DNA of 64,000 bases, from NCBI GenBank assembly GCA_011319805.1, contig SJRY01000266.1:682001-746000 (forward strand), read 5' to 3'. Below, in pieces: positions 27,401 to 38,618 of the stretch (positions within the stretch are counted from its first letter, which is position 1; every line of letters starts with the position of its first letter). Position numbers and translations under genes: made by a program. The stretch is from Macrocybe gigantea (lineage: Eukaryota > Basidiomycota > Agaricomycetes > Agaricales > Callistosporiaceae). The notes beneath the pieces are model-generated. The model worked only from the letters and a program-made list of their open reading frames with translations, was not told the DNA's origin and did no database searches.

Positions 27401-29022
27401 GCGATATTTTTGAAGGTTTCGATCACATTGACGTAAGAACCATTCGTTTCAACGATAGCTCCCGATACCGAATCTCCGTCTGTCCCTTCATCGGAAGAAA
27501 TCGCTTTTCCTTTACCTTTGTTCATGCTTCCATCGGTTAACTTCGAGACCGGTATGGTCCTGATAGACGCTGGCACAGGTAGCGTGGAAGAGGATATATG
27601 GGATGTCGGAGAGGCAGAAATTTGAACCAGCTGAGAATCTCCCAAATGAGAACCAACATAGAGCACTTGTGAAGTTAGATACGACAGAGTGGTGGGTGGG
27701 GATATCTACGTAATGAACCAGCATGATTTTCTCGGGAAACAGAAGAGGAAAGGGAGTCTCACCTCTCCAAGAGGTAGGATTATGAGTCCGTGTCGTTTCA
27801 GGTGGTCAGTGGACAGCATGGCCAAACGTCCAAACGAGTCGCCCAACAGGAAGCGTGATCGATCGAGTGCGCAATGGCTACATATATGCTTGTCAACTCA
27901 TATCGTCCCAAAAGAAGATGACATATTTATGCGTACGCAGTTACTTCGCTCCAAGGCCAGTCCACCGAAGCCTTTGGTTTACGTCGCCTGCCTTCCCGTT
28001 CCTTCTCCTTTTCTGTAGCCTTTTCATATTCAGATGTGTCTTCGGACTGTTTTCGCGCCTCCAGTCTTCTCCTTTTGTTTCTCTGTTTTGTTTGTTTCTC
28101 GACGTTCGCCAGCTCATAGATTAGTACCTTCCTTCCACCCACAACAAGCACACCACCCAGAAAATCGGCCTCCTCTTCCTCAGTACTTGAGTGGTCTGAT
28201 GGTGGGACTGGTATCAAATGAATTGCCGTGTCTGTAGGTAATGGCAGGTGTTTTGCCGATATGGGTGTGGGATGCAAGAGCGTGGATGGCTGCGAAGAGA
28301 GTTCGAGATCGTCGAGTAAAAGGTCGCGCGCGAGAAGCTGGACACGTTCTTCGTAATCCAGGTGAAGAATTGCAAGCGTATAATCGTCCTCCTGAAGAGG
28401 TAAGAATGCAAGGGCTAGGACATTTAATTCTGGGAATCTGGGAGGAGTGATCAGGTACCAAAGATACATCAAGACAAACACTGAACTCACGAAACGTCAA
28501 AATCCTCTGCATAATTTCCTACTTTCAAGGTGACGACCTTGAGCTTTCCGGTATAACAACTGACGATGGCCACCTTCCCAGACGGATGGACGAGCAGATC
28601 ATTGAAGAATTCGGCCTGACGTGGGGTGCGTTCGTATAGTGATAGCCGTTTGTTGACTTTCAGAGCACCACTTCCAGTCTCCGATTCAGAATAGGCGAGA
28701 AATATGAGCTCCGGGTCTGGATGAGCCAGCATTACGATGATATTGGAACGTGAAGAATTCTGAGGTTTATATGAGCTCAAGAAGCTGCTTTTGATATTTA
28801 TTCGCCGTAGATACTCACTGATATTGGTACGGACTTGACGCATAATACCTTCCCCCAGAACTCGAGACTGGATTCATGTTGGAGACCGTAGGGCCTTAGA
28901 GAGTATACCTCTAATCTGTTTGACTTCGCGACCACGAGATGTTCGAGATCTCGAGTTGAGAGTTGGCATCTCACAGAGGACAAGACGGATGAACTTTGAT
29001 GAAAAGTGGTAACAATCTTCAT
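24478..29022 (-). CDS. DDB1: DNA damage-binding protein 1 (DDB1) homologue
   Basis: Large WD-like beta-propeller protein. DDB1 is the adaptor linking CUL4-RBX1 to substrate receptors and acts in nucleotide-excision repair and chromatin. The N-terminal propeller begins MKIVTTFHQSSSVLSSV and includes NRLEVYSLRPYGL, ELIFLAYSE and VGSHLGDSQLVQI (MMS1_N region). The middle propeller includes CSGGGNRGSINVVRNG and HVVAGLGDGSVVYFNWK. The C-terminal CPSF_A region includes IPLGLENPQRIAYQP, LYRIQSEED, VAGDQISSVSLL, FFTTSGRIGVV and FGFLDGDFVEQFL, ending at 24478. An acidic/basic insertion (KQRNKRRRLEARK) lies near 28100. Around fifteen introns. One frame break lies at the G5 run 26389-26393, where a sixth G would join GEDYSP to HVVAGLG. 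ATG 29020-29022 starts the conserved N-terminus. Confidence 0.9.
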
Positions 29023-29129
29023 CGTCGTTGCGCGCGATGCTCAAACGACGGTGGCAAGATGGATTGTGATTGGTTCGGCGAGGTGTAATGTAAGACCGTC
29101 ATCTCGGCAATGCCGGACCGGAGTAACCG

Positions 29130-29950
29130 CTACTCGCTCAGCTCGTCCACATCCATCGAGTCTCCTCCTCCAGTCTGCATTGTCCCGTCCTCGTTCACCA
29201 CAACATCTCTGTTGCCCATGTCCTGGCTGAATGTTTCTTTTTCTTTCCCTTTGGAGCTAGTCACAAAATTGTCCAACATCGTCCTCGCACTGCCCTCCGT
29301 TGTCGCCGCTTTCGGAATCTTGCGCTTCGGCGCAGGTTCTGGAGCCATCCAAGGAATGATTTCTTAGAAAAACGTTATCAGGACGATTAAATGTCGACCT
29401 GATACTCCTGACTGTACCTTGCAAGAACAGAAATTCGTCGGCTTTTCGTACAACCGTCGCTACATGCGGAGGAGGCTGCAGTCAGAACACTGGCACGCCT
29501 ATATGCACAGGGTCCATGGCACACCAAGGTCTTTATGTTGCACAGTAGCCCTCTTTTCTCGTTCCGCCACGAGTTTCCCTGCCTCACACAACCGCATGAT
29601 GAACTCCTCGGTCGCGAGCGAGATAAGATATGTCGCGTCTTTCGCAATGATGGGTATATCCTACTACGAATTAGTGTCCCGTACCATTAATGCGTTGCTA
29701 GATAGACCTTATCCGCCTTGATAATCTTCTGCACTCTGGAAAATGGTAATAATGATTTCCCCGCCTCTCGCGTTAGCGTTGTGGGCTCTTTCTTCTCTCT
29801 TTTCTTCTTTTCTTGACCAGCAGTGGGATCAGTTGCGTCGTCTTGCCCTGTCACGTTCGCACCCGTCTCTATCGCAGCCCCTTGTGTCCTCTCCATTGCC
29901 GTGGCTTTATGTTGTTCAGCGTCATAATCGTTGTCTCCTACAAGCGACAT
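29130..29950 (-). CDS. Histone-fold protein, Dpb3/CHRAC-type DNA polymerase epsilon subunit
   Basis: Small CBFD/NF-Y/HMF histone-fold protein like Pol epsilon subunit Dpb3 (also CHRAC17/CHRAC1-type), which pairs with Dpb4 to bind DNA at forks and in chromatin-remodelling complexes. An acidic and basic N-terminal extension precedes the fold, which reads LLPFSRVQKIIKADK, DIPIIAKDATYLISLATEEF, MRLCEAGKLVAERE and ATVVRKADEFLFLQ. An acidic, disordered tail ends SMDVDELSE. Four exons; the intron near 29690 separates KADK from DIPII. Start ATG 29948-29950 is the first ATG in frame; the preceding GTG is not used. Lies 107 bp upstream of DDB1 on the same strand. Pairing with Dpb4 is inferred from the family. 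Confidence 0.85.
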
Positions 29951-30126
29951 GGGAGATGGAAGAGCAGTGACGTGTGACGGGTCGCGTTTAATGTATTGTG
30001 ACACGCGTTCGGATTCGGCCAGGCAACGTTTATGTAAATCACTCTGTCCATAGAGAAAAAAGTCATGAACGGTATCCCTGCTTGTAGGTCTAAATATCGG
30101 AATCCAGAAGATGTATTTCTCCTGTG

Positions 30127-30852
30127 TTATAGTTTGGAACGGATCCTATTCCCGAGAAATTCTGCCTCCTCAGGATCTAATTCCTGTCGCGACTCGAACT
30201 CCTTCTGATGCATCTCTCTTCTCGTTATGGGTATATCGAGTTTCGAGGACCGTTGTCGAGCAAGTTCAGCATCTGCTCCGGAGACTCCGAACTTCGGAGC
30301 CGGGATTATATGGTAATGTACCTGCAATGTGTCGTCAAGTACTTCAGCAGGAATCCTCAAAAGAGCACGGGCATTGAATACTTGCGTGAGGTACGGCCTG
30401 CGCATACTCCTGGTTACAAACTACATTCAGTCCAGTATTATCGAGAACTGATGCAAAGACGGTCATTGAGGGTATGCAACGCGACAACATAGCAGTCACC
30501 TTCCGTCAGCGCATGAGCCACCCGGGAAACGGCTTGTCCGACAGCGGCAGCATACTCGGGCGGCAGTTCGGATAACCTCGAATAGTGGACCTTTGGGACG
30601 ACGAGGGTATGTCCTTTCTTAATGGCAGGATATCTGCGCGTAGGGTAGGGAGAAACTGTAAAAAAATATGACTGGGTTCACGAACTAGAAAGCCTGACCT
30701 AGGAAAGCGACAACCTTGTCGTTCTCATAGACCTTGAATGCTGGTGACTCGTTATGAATTATGCGACAGAATGAGCAATCCAAGTCTGATTTATCAGTCC
30801 ATGATGGCGCCAACGGTCTGTCAACATGTGCTTGTATGATGAACGATGTCAT
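30127..30852 (-). CDS. HIT-family nucleotide hydrolase/transferase
   Basis: Histidine-triad protein. It starts MTSFIIQAHVDRPLAPSW. An N-terminal CxxC (CSFCRIIHNES) precedes YENDKVVAFL, then YPAIKKGHTLVVPKVHYS and the catalytic triad in PHVHYHIIPAP (His-x-His-x-His), with a charged C-terminal extension (GNRIRSKL). These match HINT/FHIT-like enzymes acting on nucleoside phosphoramidates or dinucleotides; which class is not clear. Four exons. Start ATG 30850-30852. The gene is divergent from the methyltransferase gene, only 85 bp away. Confidence 0.87.
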
Positions 30853-30937
30853 GAGTAGTGCTCTCTCATAGAAGAAGAGTCAAGATGCCGGTAAATAAAC
30901 AACGTAGCGGTATTCAGCCTTTCCCCATACTGCCATC
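30853..30937. promoter_or_regulatory. Short divergent (bidirectional) promoter
   Basis: Only 85 bp separate the HIT-family start (minus) from the methyltransferase start (plus), so both transcripts must initiate in or near this segment. I see no clear TATA box. Basis: spacing of the two predicted ATGs; the exact transcription starts are unknown. Confidence 0.45.
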
Positions 30938-32131
30938 ATGTCCAGAGGCAACCGCGATGTCGCGATAGGGAATCTATCCACCTCGATGCGGAACAATTAC
31001 AACGAGCATGGCGTTTCAGAGGTCAGCATTTCGCAACTATCTCAACTTCCCCAAGATTCATAAATGATCATCCTCGTAGTATTACAAAAAAGTCGGTTCG
31101 ACATATCGCAACCCTCATTATCCAGGCATCCGGCTCTGCTTACTGGCCTGGCTGAACAAGTACGTGAAGAGACCGCCCAGCACTCCTTAACACCGCGCGT
31201 GTTAATTTTGGCGTTTTTTAAGATGGATGCGGGCTGAATCTTCCGTCATTGAGTCGTTGGATTCATTGAACATTTTTGATATGGCGTGTGGTCCGTATTA
31301 CGCCTATCTCTGTCGCCAGAAATAACGCATGAATTCGATCTAGGCAGGTTTGATCGGATTTTACTTCATCTGCCCGTCGCGCTGACCATTCCGGGTCCTT
31401 ATGCAGTGGAGAAGTTACTATGGCCATTATGGAGTGGTACGCCACTGGCAAAGCGAACTTTGAGTTCCAATCAAATCGAAATGAAGAGGAACAGTCACGG
31501 GTTAGACGATCTCGTGGACCTGTTCCTCTTCCCTTGGGACCGCGGTTTCCTCAGCCTCAGATCGTTGCCGCAGATCCGGTATGTTCATCTCGCGAACATA
31601 GGTCAATACACTCACGAATCGCTCAGTACACCTCTGAAGCCTATCAGGCTCGGACATCGCTGTCATGCTCCGCGCTTTCGTTCAGAGACGTAGCGAATGG
31701 GGCTCTGCCTGGATTTCATATGGCCGACACCAAGCAGGATGCAGGTGGATCAGAGCACCCTCTTGAAATGGTGTTCTGCTCTTTTGCTCTTCATCTAATA
31801 GACAACCCATCGGAGCTTTTTGCATTGCTGTGGGAGCTAAGCACGAAAGCCAGATGGCTGATAGTGTTGGCTCCCATAAGAAACCCGAGGTGAGTGAAAC
31901 TACTTGATGCTTTTGATTAAGAGAAGCTTGGTTCATTGTTTGCTCAGATCAAGGACGGCTGGGGTTGGGCAAAATGGAACATCGAGGCGTGGAGCAGTTG
32001 TACGATGATGGAGCATTCTGGTGAACTGACTTTTGATAGGTTTGTGAAGTGAAAGTCTGATTCTTGACGTTGCTGACGATTTTTTCACCTCCAGAGTACA
32101 TTGTCGTGTCTATCGCAGTTTGAACTTGTGA
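30938..32131 (+). CDS. SAM-dependent methyltransferase (fungal, Rossmann type)
   Basis: Predicted class I methyltransferase. Starts MSRGNRDVAIGNLSTSMRNN, followed by YYKKVGSTYRNPHYPGIRLC, a segment typical of a conserved fungal methyltransferase group. Motif I begins FDMACG and continues GEVTMAIMEWYATG, but the intron between them (about 31286-31416) does not join cleanly in my reading. A SAM-fold core follows: PQPQIVAADP, FCSFALHLIDNPSELF (post-I and motif IV-like) and ARWLIVLAP. The 3' end needs one extra A in the AAA run 31881-31883 to read KPEIKDGWGWAKWNIEAW, then RVHCRVYRSLNL and TGA 32129-32131. Substrate unknown. Convergent with She9, 68 bp away. Confidence 0.75.
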
Positions 32132-32199
32132 ATAACCACATCGCATCTCGTGAGATTCTATGGGGTTGTTCCAGTTTTTTCTATTACAATGTGTCTATT

Positions 32200-33407
32200 C
32201 TATCGTCCGAACCAAAGAGAGCTCAGCATCCCTGCTGCAAAAGCGGCGGCAGCTGCGGCGGCGAGTTCCAACTGCCTTCTACTTATCCGCGTCGGGGCTT
32301 CCACCCTCCGCTCTTCGTCACTCTCGATTTCCGTCAGTGCTTCTCGAATGGCATCCTCCGACGGCAGCTCGCTGACCCTCCAGAAGTCATCAGCAAATTT
32401 CGCCAGCAGCTGCTCCTGGCTCTGCATCTTCTGATCAATCTTCTCCATGCTCGCGTCGATCCGCGCTGAGCTGTCTCGGCTGAGCTGCTCCACCTTCGCC
32501 TCGAACGTCTGCGCGAGCCGCCGGCGCTTCCACGGCTCGACGATGACGATCGCGAGCACGAACACGACCAAATTGAGGCCGAGCGCGGCGAGCGAGCCAT
32601 AAGTCGACGCGCTACGAATCTTGTCGGACCAGACCTGCTCCTCGTGGTACCGTTCGAGGATGGTCCGCATGAGCTCGCTGAACTCCTTCTCGACCGCCTG
32701 ATCCGTCTCGTGCACCGCCGCCTTGGCGTGCGCTTCTTCCTGCTCAAACAGGTGGTCCTGCCGCACGAGCGTCGTGAACCGGCCCACGTCGCCGTCCGTC
32801 CAGTGCGACTTGCGCTGCAGGAGGTCGTTCACTTCGCGCTGCGAGTTGGACCGCTGTAACACGGCGGCCTCGTATCGAGTCTTCGCTTCGCGGGCGGCGG
32901 CTCGCGTCTCCTTTATTCTAGCCTCTGTAGATAATGAATAGTTCAGTTTTGTTTCCAAGTCGGAAACAAACGCATTGAAGCGACATAGAAGCATGGCATA
33001 CCTTGCTCGACCACGCTCCGCTTCAACGCCTCGATGCCTTCATAACCCGTCACTTTGTTCAGATGCGCGCCAAGTTGAGAAAACGTCGTCTGAGCAGTGT
33101 CCGTAAAGTCGTCTGCCCGGTTTCTGACAGTGATAGCGGCTTGCTCCGACCAGTTGCGAAACCGCTGCTTGACGGTGTACAGACTGGTAGGGGAGAATGA
33201 AGACTCGTCTGGCGCTAGCTTTTCGGTTGGAGACGAGGATGAGAAGTTGGCATGGTTGTGTGTGCTGTCGGTTGCTCCGTTCACCGAATAGGCAGAGTTG
33301 CTGGCATCTGTGGATGACGAGTCAGACGAGCTAGAAACGTTCCATGCACGTAACGACGTCGAAAACCGGCAATAGGCCAACGGTCTCGACAGAGCGGATC
33401 TCAACAT
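32200..33407 (-). CDS. SHE9: She9/Mdm33 mitochondrial inner-membrane protein
   Basis: Sensitive-to-high-expression protein 9 family (Mdm33), an inner-membrane protein affecting mitochondrial shape and inner-membrane fission. The N-terminus MLRSALSRPLAYCRFSTS is a good mitochondrial presequence, followed by a Ser-rich linker. A long coiled-coil region follows (KSHWTDGDVGRFTTLVRQDH, HAKAAVHETDQAVEKEFSEL). Then comes TM helix YGSLAALGLNLVVFVLAIVI after TYGS, a second coiled coil, and a C-terminal hydrophobic stretch (ELAAAAAAAFAAGM LSSLW). The reading frame is intact, with one intron near 32940-33000. An in-frame ATG at 33476 would add 23 residues, but 33407 places the presequence at the very N-terminus. 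The 32.3-32.9 kb part is markedly GC-rich. Confidence 0.9.
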
Positions 33408-33719
33408 CCCGAGGACGAGGAGCAAACGATTTGAAATGTCACGACCTCGGAATTTGCCATCCTGAGCGCACAGCACCCAAAAAAAAACGAGAGTAAAAGA
33501 GATCTATTCCAAAAGTCTACACAAAGTCATAAAGGATAGTTCCGAGGTATGCCGGTCTGCGGACAAGGGGATTAAGGCCCGAATATCCTGTGGTGGTACC
33601 CATGATATTCCAGTAGCATCAAAGTGCGATGACCCAGGAAGAGATGGAGGAAGAGACAAAAACAAAAGAAAAAAATAAAAAGACCATAGGATCATTAATA
33701 GCATCCAGTATAAACCCGT

Positions 33720-36089
33720 TTAACTCCAGACATCCAGCATGAGTCGCGATCGCTCCTTCAGCAGTTTAACCTCGGCGACACCTTCGACGTCGGCAGAACC
33801 ACCCTTAGCCTCTCCGAGGATCCGCGCGAGGACGTCCTCAACCTGTTTGCTCATGTTCTTGGCCTCGCCACAGATATAAACGTAACCTTTGCCATTCAGG
33901 ATCGCATCGGAGATGTTCTCCTTGTCTTCCCAGATCAGGTCCTGTACGTAAATCTTGCTGCCGTCCGGCTTGTACCTTTCCCGGGAAAACGCGCAGTGCA
34001 TCGTGAACTTGCCGCGCAGCTCCTCTTGGTAGTTCGACCACTCGTCCTTGTAAAGGAAGTCCTGATTCGAATTGCGGCAGCCATAGAACAAAGTTATACG
34101 TCCCCACTCAGCCAAAGCATCAGGACCGTTCTTTTCGATGGAGCGGCGGGCCAGAGCAACACGTTCTTGAATAAAACCACGGAACGGAGCAACACCCTAG
34201 GCGATAACATGAATGGATAGCAAGATTGGATGCATACAGTCACTTACAGTGCCAGGACCAATCATGACAACCGGGCTCTTCGGGTTGGTGGGAAGACGGA
34301 AGGTAGATCGTCTGACGTGGATGGGGGACTTGTACACCGTCTCTTGCCTGTATGCGCCGCGAGGACCTTCAATCTCATAAGTGGCCAAGGATGGCTCATT
34401 CAAATCAACATCAAGAACAGCGGGAATCTGCTCGCCGTTGGAGGCGTATTTGAGGTTGAGCAAGAAGTTGGATCCGACACCGTATACCCATTTCTGATCG
34501 ACCAACGAGTTTGGTATTGACTGGTATTTGAGGACGACACAAGTAACGTGAATCGAATTCGGATGGAGCTTGGGGCTGGACGAGATGGAGTAATACCGGG
34601 GTTGCAGGCGGGGGATGGAAGAGACAATGATATCGAAGGGTATCGACCATGCAGTAGTGTTTTCCTTCGTGGGGCGGACTTTCAGATTGTTTCCTGCGGC
34701 CAATTGGAGAACTTCACCGAGCTTGAGGCAGCCTCCGGCGACGACGGTGTGGTATTCTTCCTTGTTCGTGTTGAGATTCTTCAAGAACGCTTCAGCCTCT
34801 GGAGAAGGAGCAAACTTGGACAATGTGCCCAAGATCTGGCGACCGGCGACAGCGCTGATGTCGATGTAGTGGCGTAGAACGGTACCGTAAGTAGTGGGAA
34901 CAGGGAAGGGGACCTTGGCCAGGGCAGGGTCGAGGGACTCGATGCCGATGACGGTGTCCCGCTTGTCCCACAATCCGAGCGCACAGAGAAGGCGGTCGAC
35001 CTCGACATCAGGGTTAGAGGGCCAGACGCCAACGTGATCGCCATGCTGGTATGTGATTCCAGAACCTTCGATATTTAGCTCGATGTGGACACAGTTGCGG
35101 TCCATGGTGGACTGGAACAACTCGCGTGCCTCTGTGATCGGAGCCGGGTAAGGATTCTTCGCGTCGTGAATACCCTTGGTCTTCGTGAGAGCACGCGCGG
35201 ACAATTCGCCTGTAGCGGAAAAGTCAGAGCTGGAGAAATTAAGAGGCCGGAGGAGATGCGTACCCAAGTAGACCTTTTCGGGCGGATGGGATTCCAACTC
35301 CGAAACCGCAAAGTCGGCCGAGTCACCGCCCTGACCCTCTTCGACACCCATGGCGGTGGCAAAGGCCTCCCACATGCCGTCCTTCCATTCGAGATAGTCT
35401 TCTTCCATGCTCTTGTCGTCGTCGCCCTCGCCTCGCTCGCCGATACGGACAGCGCCCATCTTGGTGAGGAGGGAGTCGACGGTACGACCGATGAGGTTAT
35501 AGTGTTCATAGGTCTTGTTGCCGAGACCAAAGACGACGTATTTGAGACCGTCGAGCCTGTGGGAGCCCTTGCTGAACTCGAAGGAGTCATCCTGGAAGTT
35601 TTGCATGAGCTGGACCGCGTTGTCGGTGGGTTCGCCCTCGCCGTAGGTGGCCATGACAAAGAACGCTGCGCAGTCCTCTGGCAGCTCATCGAGGTTCTCA
35701 AAGTCGTATTCTTCTGGGTCGCAGACAAGCGAGGCCAGACCGAATTTGGACTTTGCTTCCTTGGCGAGGCGGATAGCGTACTCCTCGGCTGTGCCGGTCT
35801 GAGAGCCGTAGAAGATGACCAAGCGTTTTTTCTAGGAGGGTGTGAGTAAAGGTTCGACCAAGGCGGGAGGTAGAGAATTTTTTCTTTCCGGTGCACTTAC
35901 TCCTTCCTTCATCTTTGCGATGAAATCCCTTGGATTGCCTGAACCATTGGCGGACACTTTTCCGGCCAAGGCTGGGGTGGAAGATTTGGGCTTGACGGCG
36001 GAGAATATCTGTTCACGGAAGAGGTAGACGGCGGCGAGGCCAACGCCGAGGGCGAGGATGAGGACGTCTGATGATGAGGTGGAGGACAT
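33720..36089 (-). CDS. CPR: NADPH-cytochrome P450 reductase
   Basis: Diflavin ER reductase passing electrons from NADPH to P450s. Starts MSSTSSSDVLILALGVGLAA, an N-terminal membrane anchor. The FMN domain has FYGSQTGTAEEYA, MATYGEGEPTDNA and VFGLGNKTYEHYN. The FAD/connecting domain has YQHGDHVGVWPSN, RYYSISSSP and GVGSNFLLNL. The NADPH domain has MIGPGTGVAPFRGF, LFYGCRNSNQDF and YVYICGEAKNM, with C-terminal aromatic WS. An intron of about 54 nt near 35216-35269 is a multiple of three and lacks stops, so retention would insert 18 residues between KVYLG and ELSARAL. Other introns are near 35832-35900 and 34198-34250. ATG 36155 is an alternative start adding 22 residues. No frame errors. Confidence 0.95.
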
Positions 36090-36220
36090 TGCCGACGTTG
36101 AGAGAGCGGCAAATGGGAGAGCTGAGGAAAAGGTCGTACGGTTGGACTGTGTCATGGCAGATAAATTAGAAGAACGCGAAAAATTACCAGACTAAAGCTC
36201 TGCTCTGTTGTTTGCGAGCA

Positions 36221-36230
36221 GCTATATAAC
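36221..36230 (-). promoter_or_regulatory. TATA-like element upstream of P450 reductase
   Basis: On the minus strand the sequence reads GTTATATAGC, about 65-75 bp upstream of ATG 36155 and 130 bp upstream of ATG 36089. Position and sequence fit a TATA box for the reductase gene. Not verified. Confidence 0.4.
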
Positions 36231-36581
36231 TTGTTAGAAAAGAAGAGAACAGCGATGTCCAGAACAAGTTGTTGTTGTTTGTACGATGCCAGCACACAGC
36301 CAACCAAATGGACTTTGGCTTTTTTAAGCAACTCGGATCACAATCGTGCGACTCCCACGGACACCGCCATTTCTCACGAAATGATCACTCATTAAAAATG
36401 CACTATTTATCGTATCCTGTTGAATGTCTAGAGCATTCCAGTACTGCAGGCACTCCAGTCCATGGCTGCGACGAGTAGATCAATCATTATCAGATGATAG
36501 TGGGCGGTAGCCGATACTCGAGAATCATCACCCGGCTGCTACCTAGGTAAAAGACACCCAGCAGTGACCCGTGATCACGTC
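36231..36581. other. Intergenic stretch, nothing else recognised
   Basis: About 350 bp between the reductase promoter and the 3' end of the SET-domain gene. No ORF, repeat or RNA gene was recognised. Confidence 0.4.
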
Positions 36582-38028
36582 TCACCAGGCGATCCCCTCG
36601 CCTGGTCCCCCAACGACCAGCGTTCCAGGGCGCGAACCCCACGCACGATGATGTCGAGGCTCAACTGCTGCATCTCGCGCCTCTTCTACGTAGATGCTGT
36701 CGGCGCCCAGCTCATACGTGTACCACCTTGTCGCAAGCATCGCCCATGCTCGCGTCGCACTGGCGCTGTAACAGATCCACATCAGTCACAGACCTGGAAA
36801 ATACTTACGAAAATTTTTTCCGCTTACTCCGAGTGCGCCGCTGATACCCATGCAGCATCGGCCGCTAATCTACCCCGCTCGCTCCGGTACCCTTCCTCGT
36901 CCTCGAGTCGCCATATCCGCCTCACGATGTCGACGGCCTCGATCCCGCTTATCCCATCGGACCCCCACGCTGCGAACTTCCGGTAAAGATCCGATATCTG
37001 GGACAACCGGGCATCTGAGGCGCGGGACTCTGCATCAGGCAGCGAACAAACTGCGCATGAGCAAGTGAACCCATACTGCTCCGCCAAGTAAGCCCTGTCT
37101 CAAGTGTCTCAGAAACCTACAGATCTTCCGCCCTTTGTCCTAGATGGGCCTTACCTCCGTTCATCCCTTGGCCGCTTTGTGTCCGTATACGTCGTCAATA
37201 ACTCCTAGAAAATTCAGTTCGGCGATGGTGGGACAGCACTTCTCCGGAGTTTACGCTCACCTCTCCCCGTTTAATATTCTTCAACGCATGGACGACAATC
37301 TCCCCCTCTCGCTCTCGCCATGAATAAACCACATTGAATGCGCCGGAACATCCATGGTTCAAGCGAGCCATGCGAGGGAATATTCCAACCTTGTCTCCCG
37401 CAGATACCGCATTTGTTTGAAATATCGCCAACGCGACTTCGTCCGGATGATCTTCCGGCTTCAGTCCCTTCGGAAAGTTCACATAGGACAAATTGAGGAA
37501 TTCTTGACGTCCGGTTTCGCTGACTTGACCAAGCAGCTCAGATATAAGCGCTGCCGGAGACGCTTGGACTGCTCGACGAGGGTTCAGTCACGCGTCTGTG
37601 TAATGTAGCAGGAAAATGCGTACTCTGATGGGGTACTAGAAACAAGGGCTTCTCGCGAATAACAAGGTCTCCTTGCTTGTTTATATACCGACCGGCATGA
37701 GTGCCCGAGGACTGCTTAGAAATTGATCTGCATCCTGCACCTTGATGGGTCTCTTTGCCATGACACCTTTCCCTTTGCCTGGTATGTCGGCGACTTCAAT
37801 AGCGTCCAACACCTCTTCATGGCGTCGATGTTCACTTGACGGACGCGCTTTTCGCTCTTTCGAGTAGAGTGTACATGCAAGTGCAAGAGCCAGACACAGA
37901 AATAAAATCGTCCACCTAAACGACCGCTGAATCGGATGAGCGATGAAGGATTTCCGAGGCGCATGGCCGAAGACTGACCGATGGCGTACTACCACGCGTC
38001 GCAGGAGAATTCGCCTTCGATTCCTCAT
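36582..38028 (-). CDS. SET-domain protein (SET5/SMYD-like), membrane-anchored
   Basis: SET-domain family protein. An Arg-rich N-terminus (MRNRRRILLRRVVVR) and one hydrophobic helix (WTILFLCLALALACTLYSK) precede the SET fold, which is unusual for a nuclear methyltransferase. SET motifs: ADIPGKGKGVMAKRPIKQGD, REKPLFLVP, RMARLNHGCSGAFNVVY (RxxNHxC), ELLTTYTDTKRPRDER and the post-SET FTCSCAVC. A helical C-terminal part contains WAMLATRWYTYELG. Exons are separated by introns near 37671-37733, 37207-37262, 37090-37155 and 36790-36830. Stop TGA at 36582-36584. Lysine methylation is inferred from the family; such fungal proteins are often of unknown substrate. An upstream exon beyond 38028 is possible. 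Confidence 0.82.
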
Positions 38029-38618
38029 GCACCTGACGCACTGCTTTTGTCCGACGGCGCTGGGTGGACATCAGCAAACCGCTTGAAATGAATAATGTAA
38101 GAGTAGAACGAGGAAAACCTCCAATCAACGATTGACATGGCGCATATGCATGTGACCTTCATAGGACAATACAGTGCATTCCTGGCCCGCATTTCAATCA
38201 TAACGTGCATCATTATCGACATGAATTATTATCCAGAATGTCGTTGCAAAGTACATGGCATGGGTATCGATAGCACATAAGTAGTCATGAATCCGCCGAC
38301 GAAAATGTGATGATCTCAGGGTGGAACAGGCAGTTCGGTCAGAAGCCTATCACCCTTCTCAGAATCACCGAGTCAAGGGATTTCCTCGACGGGAATGCCA
38401 TAGTCGGCAAACGCTGAGAATCAGCAACGTGACCTGAAGTAGGTGGGGTATAAGTGGGGTATACCGTCCGAAGTGCTGTAACGTGTAGATGCAGATTGTG
38501 AAAATAAAGTCCATGTCGTGGAGAAACTAAAAATGCAGAAGGGGAAGCGGAAAAAGAATCAGGTGCTCGGCAAGAAGAAAGAGTCCAAGCTCCAAGAAAA
38601 CGCACGTTGCGACAAAAG
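38029..38618. other. Intergenic stretch between SET-domain and DUF202 genes
   Basis: About 590 bp, presumably the SET gene promoter and the DUF202 gene terminator. Short minus-strand frames (for example 38339-38662) only shadow the neighbouring gene. No RNA gene or repeat was recognised. Confidence 0.45.

Noticed and set aside
32334..32747. Arg/Ser-rich minus-strand ORF inside She9
   Set aside because: Shadow frame of the GC-rich She9 coding region; the She9 frame carries the conserved residues.
35075..35896. 273-codon minus-strand ORF and 254-codon plus-strand ORF over the reductase
   Set aside because: Both overlap the unmistakable P450 reductase frame and have no own motifs.
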